DNA of 64,000 nucleotides from Bombus terrestris (taxonomy: Eukaryota > Arthropoda > Insecta > Hymenoptera > Apidae): positions 8,983,001-9,047,000 of the forward strand of contig NC_063271.1 in assembly GCF_910591885.1 (NCBI RefSeq). The letters run 5' to 3'. A program made the translations under genes and the position numbers. Positions 12,321-24,814 of the stretch are shown piece after piece. Each line of letters begins with the position of its first letter. Positions within the stretch are counted from its first letter, which is position 1. The notes beneath the pieces were generated by a model that made no database searches, was not told the origin of the DNA, and was given only the letters and a program-made list of their open reading frames with translations.

Positions 12321-14937
12321 TTAAATAACATATCTTGGTGGATTTATAAAATGGAGATCATTGTAGACTTCAGGCTCATCCATATCAGGATGGCTTTGTA
12401 TATATTCTTTAGCAATACCTCCAAACACTATTAATTCACCACGACCAGCTACGAGTGAATAAAGAATTCTTTCGTTAGGACCTGACTGATCACTGTGTTT
12501 TAAAGGAATCCACGAAGCACTACATTCATCGCATAAAACATTCGTAATGTCTAACACAAATATGGATAACGTATTTCTTGTTTTCTTTGCAGATTTTGAT
12601 TGCGTTCTTCGATTTCTAATACTTTCTTCCATTCTACGAAGAGATTCTAATTGTCGTTGTCGATGACTGTTAATGTCATAACGCACTGGTTCGTTGCGAA
12701 AGGCGGTCATACTTAACATATTATCATAACATAAAGTTAAATTCTTCGTAAAATTAGGTAGATGATGTGAAGGACGTGGATTTTGTACAGATATTTCTGA
12801 AAAAGATCCATGTCGTCCATTAATGTTTACGTCTCTATCAATATGAGATACACTCCCTTGTCTAAAAATGAAATACAGTACAATTATGGATATCAATAAC
12901 TTTATAATCAATATCGATGATAATTTATATGATCAAACCTTGCATGTAATGGAGATGAATTATTTGTTCTTGATGAAGGTGCTGCTTGGCAAGTCACTTT
13001 CTTGAGCGATATACTCATATCGTTTGGCTTATTCTGACACTTATTTATACTAAGAACAATAACATGATTTCCTACCTATTAAATTAAAAAATAATTAAAT
13101 GATACAAAACATCGTGAATTGTATGTTGATTAACAAAATATTACCTTACAAGCCTGGTGGCACCAAATACGTGTTGGAGCCCATTCAGTATTGTGCATGT
13201 TTACTTTTTTCCACGTCCATGCTGTACCTTCCATTTTCAATAACCAAGCATCGTTCATAGCAACATTAGGTCCAGTGCAACCACCTAATATTTTTGATAT
13301 TTAGAAATTTATATTGATATATTTAAAAAAATTACAAGAAAATCTTGCAATCAGAAGAATCTTTAATATCTATAGGATTTTCAGCTTATTTTTGAAAACT
13401 TTACCTAATATAAGGAGATGTTTATCTCCAAGCTCAATCTGAGACTGACCATAACGTGGTTGTGGTTTCAAATTCGAAGTAGCTTGCTTATGCCAACTAT
13501 AGGAATCCAAATTTAAACACCATACATCATTGGATCTGTCTCAAAATAGTACTTTGTTGTTATTAAATTAAATTAATAATTACTAAACAACATACAATAA
13601 TTTCAGATGTTTTACCTATATCCATTACATATACCACCAAAAACAATCATACAATTTTTGTGAATTGATGCAGAATGTGCTGAAGTAGGTGGAGGTGTTT
13701 CCAAGGTGTTTATAGCAATCCATTTATTGGATTCTATAGAATACACATGTAATTCATTGAATAACCTTGATTGCTAGAAACATACATAACAAAATTGAAT
13801 ATTTCTCATTTGACCTATTTAAATATTTCTACTCTGATTAGTGATAACTTTTAACTAATTGTACCTGGTGAACAGAATATAGCGCTGGGTGGGACCAGCC
13901 ACCAAATAAAATGAAACTCTTTTTGTAATACAACATAGTAGCACAAGCTTTTGGAGATGGATAAGTTCCCATTGTAATTAATCTGACCCATTTCCTTGTA
14001 TCCAAATCTAATCTCCATAAATCATTGAATGTTGTGCACGTAGCAGTACATCCACCAAAAACATACATAGAGTTTTCATATGTACAAGCAGAATGTGAAT
14101 GTCTCTTTGCAATTGTAGGCATCCAGTGTTTGGATGGCCATGAACTCCAAAGCAATGATCCGTAAGCCACAGACTTATGAAAATGTGTTTTATTGTGTTG
14201 TATTACATCTGCAACAAAAATATGGATTTTATTAATTTTTAGAAATATATCAACACTGATGAAAACTTACAGATATATTTATGGTGGCTTATGAAAGTAT
14301 TTGAACACTTACCATAGAGAAATTTTTATGTATATGTTATACAAATATTAGACCAATTTCAAATTTTATTATGATGAAACACAATTATGGTTATATTAAC
14401 ATTTGAAACCAATCTGAAAATGGATATAGAAGTTACAAGACATTTGCTGCAAACATCCATTTAATAAAAAATCAGCATATAGCACAAATAACCACCTTAA
14501 ACATATAATGCATGTTAAAGATGGTCTTACTAAATATTTAGGTCTACTAATATAATGAATAATTGACTATTTAAATACTTTAGTAACCTCCACAAAACAT
14601 ATACTTGTATTAAATATCTTGTAGTTTCCATATACATTGAAAAATTTGTTTCAAATTTTAATATAATCTGCATACTGTGTCCTATTACAATGTTAATAGA
14701 ATTTCAAAATGTATCATATAACACATATAATACAATACATTTATAAAAGATTTTTATAAGCGTTTCCACACTTTCGTGAACCACTATATACAGAATAATC
14801 GTATTTTACATACTTTTGGTGGCACGAAACCATCTTTTGGATACAAGTTTACATTCTTGAAGATTCTTGTATGGTGGAATTAAACTTAAAATATATTCTA
14901 ATACAACATCTGGCAAATCATCAATATTACACTCCAT
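12321..14937 (-). CDS. Fbxo42: F-box and Kelch-repeat protein, FBXO42 type
   Basis: FBXO42 is a substrate receptor of an SCF ubiquitin ligase. Exon 1 (14814-14937) encodes the F-box, starting MECNIDDLPDVVLEYILSLI and followed by CKLVSKRWFRATK. The later exons give Kelch repeats with repeated FGG motifs: HSHSACTYENSMYVFGGC, FNDLWRLDL, FILFGGWSHPA, CMIVFGGI, DVWCLNLDSYSW and LLILGGCTGPN. A Ser-rich linker follows, then the family-specific C-terminal block with FVLDI, an AGRGELIVFGGI segment and a stop at 12321. The linker is clearly shorter than in the human protein (717 residues). Intron 1 is about 600 bp and holds a MITE copy. The gene is convergent with XAB2 and divergent from the POGLUT-type gene. 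Confidence 0.92.
14284..14790. mobile_element. Foldback MITE, copy 2 (inside FBXO42 intron 1)
   Basis: The left end GTGGCTTATGAAAGTATTTG at 14284 pairs with the right end reading CTTTCGTGAACCAC at about 14771-14784 as an inverted repeat. The similarity continues inwards for about 70 bp (ACTTACCATAGAGAAATTTT and its counterpart). No protein is encoded. It is the best preserved of the four copies seen in this window. Confidence 0.7.
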
Positions 14938-15787
14938 TTTGCGTTAAATGCTTCTCAAAAATGTTCTACCGACGAACTTCCTTTTATATTATGTCCAATT
15001 TGGGAAATTTCCCAGGCAGATGAAAGTTGTTACTATCTTAAAGATTCGAAAACCATGTTTCCTGTTACTTTTTGTCCATTCTGCAAACGTGAGAGATTCT
15101 CATCTGAAAATTAAGGGAATTTTGTATACGAACAATTTTACAATATCTCCACGTCATGGTAGATTATTCTACACATATTATGCATTTTACTTAATCTTTT
15201 CATTAAGTTACAAAATTATACAAGACAAATTACTACAATTTCCATAAATAAAAAATAACCTAAAACTAAAAAGCATATGTGAAGCTGCGATATAATACTA
15301 GAGGCGGATCTTTACATGTTGACTATTATAGAGTTAATATTCATTTAACAGTAATTAAGGAATTTTTTAATCCCGTTAATTTCATTTCTTTCCTTCTTTA
15401 TCAATTTCTTTTAATAATTATTTTCCTTATGTATCCATATTTGCATACAAAACGATATCTTTATAAAAAATCATAACTGGGGAAAAGAATTGTAGTTATA
15501 ATTCCGATCAACTTCAGATTTTTGTTCGTTACTCTCGATTTCAAGAGCGCTGCCTATGGAATAACCGATTTGGATTTATTTTAAATTAAATATTTTTTAT
15601 AATATACTTAGAGTGATAATGATTAAAGAATGATAAAGAAAATAAACTTATTTTACTTGAGGCCTTGATAAATTTTAAACTTTTTTTGTGAATCTTTTTA
15701 ATGAATTTTTATACACGAAAGAATTATATTTACGTCTCTACAGTGTATCAGGCGCTTTGAATCTATCGACAGTTATCTTTAATAAGA
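14938..15787. promoter_or_regulatory. Divergent intergenic region FBXO42/POGLUT-type gene
   Basis: The start codons are 850 bp apart. Open frames at 14948-15247 and 15279-15476 have AT-biased composition and no recognised domain. No clear promoter element was assigned. Confidence 0.4.
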
Positions 15788-17867
15788 ATGATATTTATAT
15801 TGATTTTATTGTTGGTTATTTGCCAACAAGAAGGAAGAAATGCTGAAATAAATCCATCGGAAACAATAATTTGGGGTCCAGGATTGAGGCCAGATAAAGT
15901 AACAATGCGAGCAAGATATATTTTTCTACAGTTTATCGACTTACAAGGCAAAAAGTATGTTTTTCATTTTTATTACATATAGATACGTATATTTAAAAAA
16001 AATTATATTATATATTATAGGAAATATCTAAATATGAATTCAACACTAAAGTTTAGTTATGTTTTTTAAATATATATATCTCTTTTTTTTCACTTACTGA
16101 AAAATTGCTTTAGTTTAACAGAATCACCTGGAAAAGATATAATAACTGTATCCATACAAGGGCAAACTTCAACAGGACACATGTGTCATATATGGACACA
16201 AATTCTAGACTGCAAAGACGGAAGTTTTATTGTTAGATATAAATTACATAATACATGCTTCAATTTCAAATTAAAAATAAAAATGAAACATAATAATTTA
16301 CCTATCCTATTGGTAGAATCTAAAGGTATCACATTTGTTATCTACTGCATAAGTTTTTTTATTACCTCTTGTAAAATAATTATTTATGTAATATAAATAA
16401 TTTGATGAAAATTTTTAGGACCTGTTTACGAAGAAGAATGTTACTGTCCAAATTCTTCTATTAATAGTTGGTTAGAAAATTTAGGATGTTCAAAAAGTTA
16501 TAAACAAATGCAAGATGATCTTGCTCCTTTCCCAAATGTTGACTTTGACAAAATGCGTGAAAGTATTGTAAAAACATATGATCGGCCAGGAAGCGTTAGT
16601 CTATGTCACTATGTAATTCAGTCTAACAAAGTAAATACTATTGCAGTCTGTAACTTTAAAATTGGGTTGAGACTATATATGAATTAAACTAGATGAAATA
16701 AGATTTTTAGGGAATGTCATGGCCGCTATGTAGGCTTTAAGATATTTATGGATTCTATCCTCCTATCTCTTACTCGCAAAGTTTTATTGCCAGATATTGA
16801 ATTCTTTGTGAATTTGGGAGATTGGCCACTTGTTCCGAAAGAGGGCAAAAATTATCCTATCTTTTCTTGGTGTGGCTCTTTTGACACTAAAGATATTGTT
16901 ATACCTACTTATGATATCACAGAATCATCGTTAGAAGAAATGGGAAGGTAGTAATTTAATCGCATTTTTAACAATTATTTTAGATCATAATACATGGTAT
17001 ACTAAGCATTTTTCTATTTGCTAATACTACATGTAAAACAGGGTAATGTTAGATATGCTATCTATACAAGGTAATACGGATACACCATGGAAAGAAAAAA
17101 TAGAAAAAGTATTTTGGCGTGGTCGAGATTCCCGTAGAGAACGACTCGATTTAATTGATATTTCCAGAAAATATCCTGATTTGTTTAATGTTGCAATTAC
17201 AAATTTCTTTTTTTTTAAAGATGAAATGGATAAATATGGTCCAGAACAAAGCCATGTGTCTTTCTTTCATTTTTTCAAGGTAAGATGAACACAGCTATGA
17301 ATTATGTAGTTTAAATACAAATATAAATATAATTAAAAAGTAATAACGTTGCAGTACAAATATCAGTTATGTATAGATGGTACAGTAGCAGCATATCGAC
17401 TTCCATATTTACTTGCTGGTGATGCCTTATTATTAAAACAAGAATCAAAGTATTATGAATTTTTTTACAACAATCTTGTACCCGGAAAACATTACATATC
17501 CGTTAAAAGGGATCTGTCAGACCTTGTTGAAAAAATTATGTGGGCTAAAGAACATGACCAAAAAGTACTACAGATTGCGAAATCTGCTAGACAATTTGCA
17601 AGGGATAATTTGTTACCAGATAATGTATTATGCTATCATGTAGTTTTGTTTCATGTAAGAAATTCCTGCAAAAATTATGCAGATTCAACTTCATTTATTT
17701 TTTACTTAAATATATATCATAGAATAACATGCTTTTTTACACTTCAGGAATGGAGTAAACGCTTAAAGAGTAAAGTTAAAGTATTAGATAACATGGAAGA
17801 AGTGCTGCAACCCAAGCATTCTTGTAAATGTTACAACGCCGATGGAAAACTTAAAGAGGAGCTATAA
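15788..17867 (+). CDS. KDEL motif-containing protein O-glucosyltransferase (POGLUT2/3 type)
   Basis: This is a GT90/CAP10-family enzyme of the ER lumen that adds glucose to EGF repeats (family knowledge of POGLUT2/3, formerly KDELC1/2). The N-terminus MIFILILLLVICQQEG is a signal peptide. Next comes a filamin-type domain with IIWGPGL, VTMRARYIFLQFID, CKDGSFIVRYKLH and GPVYEEECYCP. The catalytic domain shows LSLTRKVLLPDIEFFVNLGD, a PIFSWCGSFDTKDIV segment, PTYDITESSLEEMGR, WRGRDSRRERLDL and DGTVAAYRLPYLLAGD, all in the family order. The C-terminus is KEEL, a variant of the KDEL retention signal. A phase-0 intron (17656-17748) near the end happens to stay open in frame, so an over-long reading would wrongly include it. 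POGLUT2 and POGLUT3 cannot be told apart here. Confidence 0.92.
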
Positions 17868-19039
17868 TGTTAATCAAATTATTAAGTAATCGATTACTCG
17901 ATTTTGTATGCATAAATAACATGTAAACTTTTGTATGCTTCTTGTAAATGAGAATCGTTGTTTTACAGTAAATTATAAGATAAGGACGACGATAAATTTC
18001 AAAATACTCAAATCATTATAATGATGAAAAATCTCCACTTCTTTTATTTCCAAAATTTGAAAATATATCTTTTTACGAGATTATTTTCTGGTTTTAATCA
18101 TCCAAACATATATTTAGATGATATATTATATGAATTGAGAACAAAGAGAAATTTTGTACATAAAAATTTTGTAATATAAAACGACTAAAAAATTGTTACA
18201 CATAAGATTAACATAAGTAGTATTCACAAAAAAATATTGTACTCTTTGTTACCTGGATGGAAGCTTCTCTTATACATCTATGTAAAAATTAAAAGAACTC
18301 AAGGAAAAAATAAAAATCAATGTGTAAATTCATAAATCTTTTAATGACGATCAAGAAAATATAAAATTAAATAAGTAAATAAAAAATTTATTCTAAAGCA
18401 AAATATATACTGAAAGCTGTAAATAGTTAGTACATATTGTATCATGTGTCATATGTCATAACTTGGTGTGACAGATATGTTTATGCTGCATTATGAACAC
18501 CAAAATTCTTAAACTGCACACGTCGCTAAGTGCAGCATAAGCATGTGTGTATTACAAAATTAAATAAACAAAATTAAATAGCCACAAACGAAAGTAAAAT
18601 TTTGATGTCACATTAAAAGATTTATAACAATATTTTAATGAATAAAATATTTGTCCAACGATGTTATTACCGATAAAATGAAACTTTAAGATATAACTTT
18701 TGAAGATTTTTGTACACATTAGACCATGTATATAGTTTGCAATATCTACAAATTCTTTTTTGTAACAAAGTATATTTTGTAATGTTAAATTGGATATCTT
18801 ATTTGAGGAAATTAAAATTATTCAAAAAGTTTTGATTTCTCATTACAATCGTAATAAAATTTTAGCAGCACCTTTCCTTAGTAATATATATATTTTCTAT
18901 TATTTGTTTCATTATATAACACTGGACGATATGCTGTCAAGAATTAAATTAAAGTTTAATATGCCATTTGTTCTGAGTTTGTAGTTAAATCATTTTTATA
19001 TTAGAATGAATATCGTACGAATTTACATTAATATATACT
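17868..19039. other. Convergent 3' spacer between the POGLUT-type gene and SS18
   Basis: The segment is AT-rich and contains the 3' UTRs of the two convergent genes. Several AATAAA-like signals are present (for example near 18370 and 18560). An open frame at 18790-18984 has no recognisable domain. No other feature was supported. Confidence 0.4.
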
Positions 19040-21405
19040 CTATTGTGGAGGTGGCTGATATCCATAACCACCATACTGATTTGGTGGAGGAGGTCCTTGA
19101 GGTCCAGGGGGAGGAGGCATGTGTCCACCAGGTGGACGCGGTGGATATTGAGGATATCCTTGTCCTGCTGGTGGTGGTGGATAACTCTGAGGAGGATATT
19201 GTGGATGTCCATAATGTTGACCACCTTGAGGTGGATGAGGAGTGTATACCTAGAATTTATATATTTATATTAAGTATAATTTATATTATATTAGTAACAG
19301 TTTTAAATATGCTCCATATTTTTCAATCATCTGTACCTGTGGCTGTCCTCCTGGTGTCGGTGGTACATACGTCTGTGTAGTAGCTGGACCATATCCAGGC
19401 TGTGGTTGTGGTCCTGGAGGTGGAGCAGGACCCTGTGGAGGTCCTGAAGGTGGCTGAAATCCACTTGGAGCAGGACTCTGAGATTGTTGCTGTTGAGGCT
19501 GTGGCGGTGTCTGAGATTGTTGTTGAGACTGTTGTGGTTGATGTGGAGATTGATGTGCAGAAGGTTGATGAGTTGATTGATGAGAAGGTTGATGAGGTGG
19601 TTGATGAGGAGCATGAGGAGGTTGATGTGGGGATTGATGTGGTGGTTGATGTGGCGGATGAGACGTTGGGTGAGGTGTTTGATGCACGGGATATCCGGAT
19701 GGTGCAGGTCCCGGTGGAGCGTAGTTTCCACCTTGCGAAGTAGATGGTGGAGCGCTACTTGGTGGGTAAGTTTGAGTTGAAGCAGACGGTGTACTAGTTG
19801 GTTGGCTACTCTGAGCATAGGTATTTACTCCACTTGCAGAGGCAGTACTGAACGGTGGAGATGTAGAAGCTGGACCGTATTGCGTTGCACCAGGACCGGG
19901 ACTTGGTTGATTACCATAATTTGGTTGAGGACCAGTATTTTGTTGAGATCCAGGTTGAGGAGGTTGAGCACTAGAAGTAGGGGGAGCCGGATAATTTTGA
20001 GGTGGAACGTTATTTGCATATGCTTGCGATGAAGGAGGAGGATAATTTCCGGGTTGACCAGCTCCATACGCATTTTGAGGCGGAGCTTGAGACGGAGGTT
20101 GTTGGTAATTTGGTTGTGGGCTAGGACTACCATATTGACCAGGCTGTTGCTGTTGTCCGCTTGATGGGAAGTTTTGTTGAGAAGGATTAGAAGGAGGATA
20201 GCCTTGTTGATTTGGTGGTGGTGGACCATATCCTGTAGGAGGCTGAGTTGTTCCTGGTGGTGGATATCCACCTGGTTGAGGACCGTAACTATTCACGGTT
20301 GTTGGAGGACCATAGTTCGGTTGCGTTGATGTGCTGTATCCCTGTTGTTGGGAAGTATTTGGCGGTCCATATTGATTTGGTTGACCTGGAGTATATGCAG
20401 ATCCCTGTGGTCCTTGATAATTGGTACCTGGATTTTGATTGGCATATTGCGTAGGATAACTTTGTTGAGAAGGTTGTTGAGGGTAACCCTGAGGTCCTCT
20501 ATACTGTTGTGGTCCAGGTGCAGCAGGTGGTCCTTTGAAATAATAGTATATTAGAGTTAAAAGATAACATTAATTTCTAAAAATTTTATATTATATTGGA
20601 ACATAACATACTATTCATAGGTCCTTGTCCAGGCATAACAGGACCACGATATCCACCTTGTGTCATTGGTTGTCCTTGACTAAAACCTGACATTGGTAAT
20701 GTTGGTTGAGTATTTGGAGGCATATCACCCCCAGGTCCACTTGATCCTGTGGGGGCATTAGGAATGCCCTGTGGATTCATCATACCATGTTGGGGTCCAT
20801 TAGGGATCCCTTGTGGAGGCTAATTATAGAAACAAAGATAACATTAATATATTTCTAACTTAGATATTATACCTTAATATTTCTTTAATATTTAAAATAT
20901 TTCTTACTGGTAACAATGCTTGTATATTTTGATTTGCATCAGCAATGGATGCCAAATATACCAAATTGCGATGCAACATCTGCTGGTATCTAAAAAGAAA
21001 TCATATTATAAATATACCAATATAAGTTACATATATTTTGAAAACATTTATCACTTACTGTATACATTCTTGTGCTTTTCCTTTATTTTGATATTCTTGT
21101 ATTGTTTGTATAAGCTGACTATTTTCATCAAGCATCTATATCAACAAATTTATTCATATAAATGTTATTATTCAAATAAATTAATTCAATATTGTAAAAT
21201 ATCATAACATTATAGACTATACATTTCTTCTACTTCTTTAAAATTATTACCTTATTAAATATCATAAAACCATGTAACAAAAAGAATGAAATTTCAAGAA
21301 CACTAGTACAATACAATATTAGTGATAATATATGATATTCATCACCTTCTGTATTTGAGCAGGATTCGGTGGCGGCCTGCCGCGTTGGGCAAAGGTCACG
21401 GACAT
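19040..21405 (-). CDS. Ss18: SS18 homologue (SYT/CREST family, BAF complex subunit)
   Basis: SS18-family proteins are subunits of SWI/SNF (BAF) chromatin remodellers and act as transcription coactivators in the nucleus. Six exons run on the minus strand. Exons 1-3 encode the SNH domain: MSVTFAQRGRPPPNPAQIQ, KMLDENSQLIQTIQEYQNKG, KAQECIQ, YQQMLHRNLVYLASIADANQ and NIQALLP, matching human SS18 nearly residue for residue in its core. Exons 4-6 are a long low-complexity QPGY-type domain rich in Gln, Pro, Gly, Tyr and Ser, with repeated QYGPP, QGYPP and YPPP units. It ends with YGGYGYQPPPQ and a TAG at 19040-19042. A His-Gln-Pro repeat lies inside (see separate entry). The start at 21405 gives the conserved MSV. 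CCS is divergent upstream. Confidence 0.93.
19530..19690 (-). repeat. His-Gln-Pro tandem repeat inside SS18
   Basis: The coding strand holds about a dozen consecutive His-Gln/Pro-Pro/Ser triplets (HQPPHQSPHQPPHAPHQPP and so on). At DNA level this is an imperfect GGTTGATG-type tandem repeat on the plus strand. I do not recall this His-rich block in vertebrate SS18, so it is probably a lineage-specific expansion. Confidence 0.75.
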
Positions 21406-22678
21406 GCCTTCAGATAACTTATCAATAGTCAAAAAATCACGATTAGATGCAATTTATTTTCACTCCTATTCTTTTTCACTTAATCTCCCAGTCGTTAATT
21501 TTCTTTTCTGTATTGCTTATCTTCATTTGAAGTCTTAAAACCTTGCTACAGTATTGATAGCCCACATTGTTGCACTGTACTTTTAACGTTTAAGAAAGAG
21601 TTATTACCTTCAACGTAACTCTGCCTCGAAAAACTAATCAAAATGCATAATCTTATTTTGCCAAGGTAGAATATTACCGAAGAAAAATTCTAAATGTAGC
21701 GAATCACTGCTAGCAATTGCTTTGCAAAATTCTAGTTTTACAAATAAGATATGGTGGCTGTCCATATCTAAAATAGAAAGCTTGGGAGTAAAGCGACCGT
21801 GTGGCAAATGCGCAAACTATCGTGACAAAATATACCGTAGGAATGCGATAGTAAATACTCAAAATCCGTTACTTATTAGAATGTATTAGTGAAAACCTGC
21901 ATGCATTTGTTTAAAAAATAGATTTTAATGTATACATTGAAAAGAGTTCTTATACTCGCGTATATTAATCAATAGTAGAAATATCCAGAAACTTATAAGG
22001 AAATTAATTAAAAGTTTTATTTTTAATTAAATGATAAAAATTCATATCTTTATTATTGTATGCATAAGTTAACAAGAGTTTTAGACTCACATTTCGCTTC
22101 ATCCCTTTCGCAAAACACATAAGTGAAATTTTTGTTTCACAAATTATATTAAATAAATTATATTAAATAAAACTAAATAGAATATACAGATTATCTCATG
22201 TAACGTAGTACATACTACTAGCTAGAGGATGATTTTGATGATTTTAATTGAAAAAAATAATTGTTACCGCCTATAATGAGAAATTTTTAAACATATTATT
22301 AATAATATGTTCATGGAAATTACTATATTTATATCTGTATACAAAGAAATATTACCAATTTATTATTTATATATCTGCCGAATGCAATTTAAAATATCTT
22401 TTATCCTCTATGATATAGAATTCCTGCATTAGTAATGGCAATTACTTTCTCATTTTTTATGTATAATTTCATAAAAATTTACTAAAAGCATCTTACAAAA
22501 TGGCATCATGCCTTTCCTATTTACCGGCATAATTTCGACCATTCACTTAACGTAAAAGTATCATATAACTGTATCATATTGTGAAAAACGTAACCTCAAA
22601 TCAGTGAAGATAAATTTGTCTCATTTCGCAATATCGAGAAAAAAATTACTGATTTTGCTCGTAAAGACATTATATAAA
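21406..22678. promoter_or_regulatory. Divergent intergenic region SS18/CCS
   Basis: There are 1273 bp between the two start codons. A GC-richer island at 21480-21860, close to SS18, is likely its promoter and 5' UTR. The sequence nearer CCS is AT-rich. No specific factor-binding site was assigned. Confidence 0.4.
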
Positions 22679-23874
22679 ATGACTACAGCAAAAGTAAATA
22701 ATAAAAATAATTGAAAAATAAATATTATACAATTATAGTAATAAGTATTTTTTATAATTTTAGATCGAATTTGCGGTGGAAATGACTTGTCGAAAATGCG
22801 TTGATTCGGTACGGAACGCTTTAATTGGCGTAAATGGAATTAAAAATATTGATATATCATTAGAAAAAGGAAATGTTATAGTTGAAACAGATTTGCCATA
22901 TTCTATAATTCAAGAAAAAATTGAACAGACTGGGAGAAAAGTTATCTTAAAGGGATATGGAGGTAATAACATAGTAATGTAATGTATTATATTATTATAA
23001 TATCTCTAAAATATGAAATTGAGCAATATTTTACATTACAGATAGTTCTAGTGCAGTTGCAATGTTAGGAGGGAATTCAGGATATACCATAGATAATAAA
23101 ATAATGGGTGTAATAAGATTTGCAGAAACTCCTGATGGATGTCTTATAGATGGAATAGTTGATGGTTTAGCACCTGGTAAACATGGCATGCACATTCATG
23201 AATGTGGTGATATCTCTCAAGGGTGTGATAGGTAGGCATTTAGAATTTTTATTTTTTGTTTTCCTTCTTTCCTTTTTTTATTTGAGATATTTTATGACAC
23301 ATTTTTAGTGTTGGAGAACATTTCAACCCAAATAATACATTACACGGTGGACCTGAAGATGATGCATTTAGACGGGTAAATATTGAGATTTGTGTTCATA
23401 TTGTAAGGAAATCTCTATGGTTAATAGTTAGTATCTTGAAATAAAAAAATTTTTTACTATACAGCATGTTGGAGATTTGGGAAATATAATGGTCAATGAT
23501 TCTGGTAGAGCTATTTTTAGAATAATAGATAAACTTGTAAAAATACCTGATGTTATTGGAAGGTCCTTAATTATAACAGAAAAACCAGATGATTTAGGAA
23601 GAGGTGCTGATCCAGAATCTAAAATACATGGAAACAGTGGAAATAAGTAAATACTACAGTGACGTTATTATGATGCATATAACGATTTGTTATATTTAAC
23701 ATTAATGTATGTTTTAGACTGGCCTGTGGCATAATTGCTCGTTCATCTGGCTTATTTCAAAATACAAAAAAGATTTGTGCTTGTGATGGACTTACATTAT
23801 GGGATGAAAGGGATAAGGCACTTAAAGCTAAACATGATTTTTCTGGAGCAAGTAACAATTGTATAGTATTTTAA
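22679..23874 (+). CDS. Ccs: Copper chaperone for superoxide dismutase
   Basis: CCS loads copper into Cu/Zn superoxide dismutase (SOD1). Exon 1 encodes only MTTAK (22679-22693). Domain 1 is heavy-metal-associated with the copper motif MTCRKC. Domain 2 is SOD-like: GMHIHECGD, VGEHFNPNNTLHGGPEDD, HVGDLGNI, IIGRSL-like VIGRSLIITE, DDLGRG and KIHGNSGN. Domain 3 carries the CXC copper-transfer motif in ICACDGLTLWDER, and the protein ends shortly after with SNNCIVF. All three domains are intact, as is the row of His residues that hold the SOD-like metal site. The C-terminal tail after the CXC motif is longer than I expect for insects and ends with an extra Cys. The ATG choice at 22679 gives a tiny first exon with a good AAA|GTAAAT donor. 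Confidence 0.95.
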
Positions 23875-24814
23875 ATTTTTTAGTATCTTTTTAGTAATTA
23901 TATAGTACAATATTAAGCGTTAAAATATAATTATATTTATGGATCTCAAGTATGTCTCCACATAATACATTCTCTGCACATGTATATATTCTATATATAT
24001 TTAATATTTATTTAAAATAATAATAAATTCGACCCGTTCGTAGGTAATTCTTATAAAGTAATTTTTAATTTTGCCTTTAATCTGCTTATATATGTATTTA
24101 ATTATTTAAATAACAACTTTTAATATAAGCTTTTGTTATTTTGTCTTTTTCAGCAAAATTATAAATAATATATAAAGAGGCTACAAACTGGGTTTTGAAA
24201 ACTGAATCATTCCAGTAAAGCATTTCTACGTGCATGATAGAAAAAGCACAAATTGCATTATATCTTTCGTAATACATAGATTTAGTATAGTTTCCAACAT
24301 AAGTATTTTGCATAAGATAAATTATTATATTTTGAGTGTTATAGTATAAAATAAAGAGTGTAGTAATGTAATAAAATTAGAATTTGTATTTGTTATAAAT
24401 AATAAAGTATATAAATATTCTCACCTTAATAACCTTATTTTTTCACAAGCATTATACATGTTTCATTATAAAATATAATATAAATTGTATAACCTTTTTG
24501 TAAGCTACTATAAACCAATTACAAGTCACAAAGCAGTATTGATTTTTTGAAGAGACCTTGAGAGAGATTTTTTGAAACCTAACTTCATTTATATATATGT
24601 GATAAAAATTGAAAACTGAAAATAAGAATAAAAATAGTATTTCTTCATTACATTTTCATCGGAATTGTGTAATATAAAACTGTTCGTCCGAAAGACACGT
24701 ATTCTTTTCACATAACCTATATTGCTACTGTGTACATAAACATATAATCCTTCATACAGTATGTTTAATTTGTGACATTAAACCTACAAAAAAGTGTAGA
24801 GAAAAAAATTCATA
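23875..24814. other. Spacer between CCS and the first asteroid gene
   Basis: AT-rich sequence that contains the 3' UTR of CCS and the upstream region of the first asteroid-type gene. The stretch from about 24345 to 24420 is similar to 27484-27560, downstream of that gene. It is therefore part of the tandem duplication described below. No other exon was seen. Confidence 0.45.
24345..24420 (+). repeat. Upstream flank of the tandem duplication, copy A
   Basis: ATAAAGAGTGTAGTAATGTA and the following AATTTGTATTTGTTATAAAT recur with few changes at about 27489-27545. The offset is about 3.14 kb, the same order as the length of the first asteroid gene plus its flank. Confidence 0.7.

Noticed and set aside
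17656..17748. In-frame extension inside the POGLUT-type protein
   Set aside because: It has a GTAAGA donor and CTTCAG acceptor, AT-rich composition, and the family has no insertion here; it is an intron that stays open by chance.
19006..20450. Long open frames on the plus strand rich in Val, Glu, Asp and Trp
   Set aside because: They are antisense shadows of the repetitive Pro/Gln/Gly coding sequence of SS18 on the minus strand.
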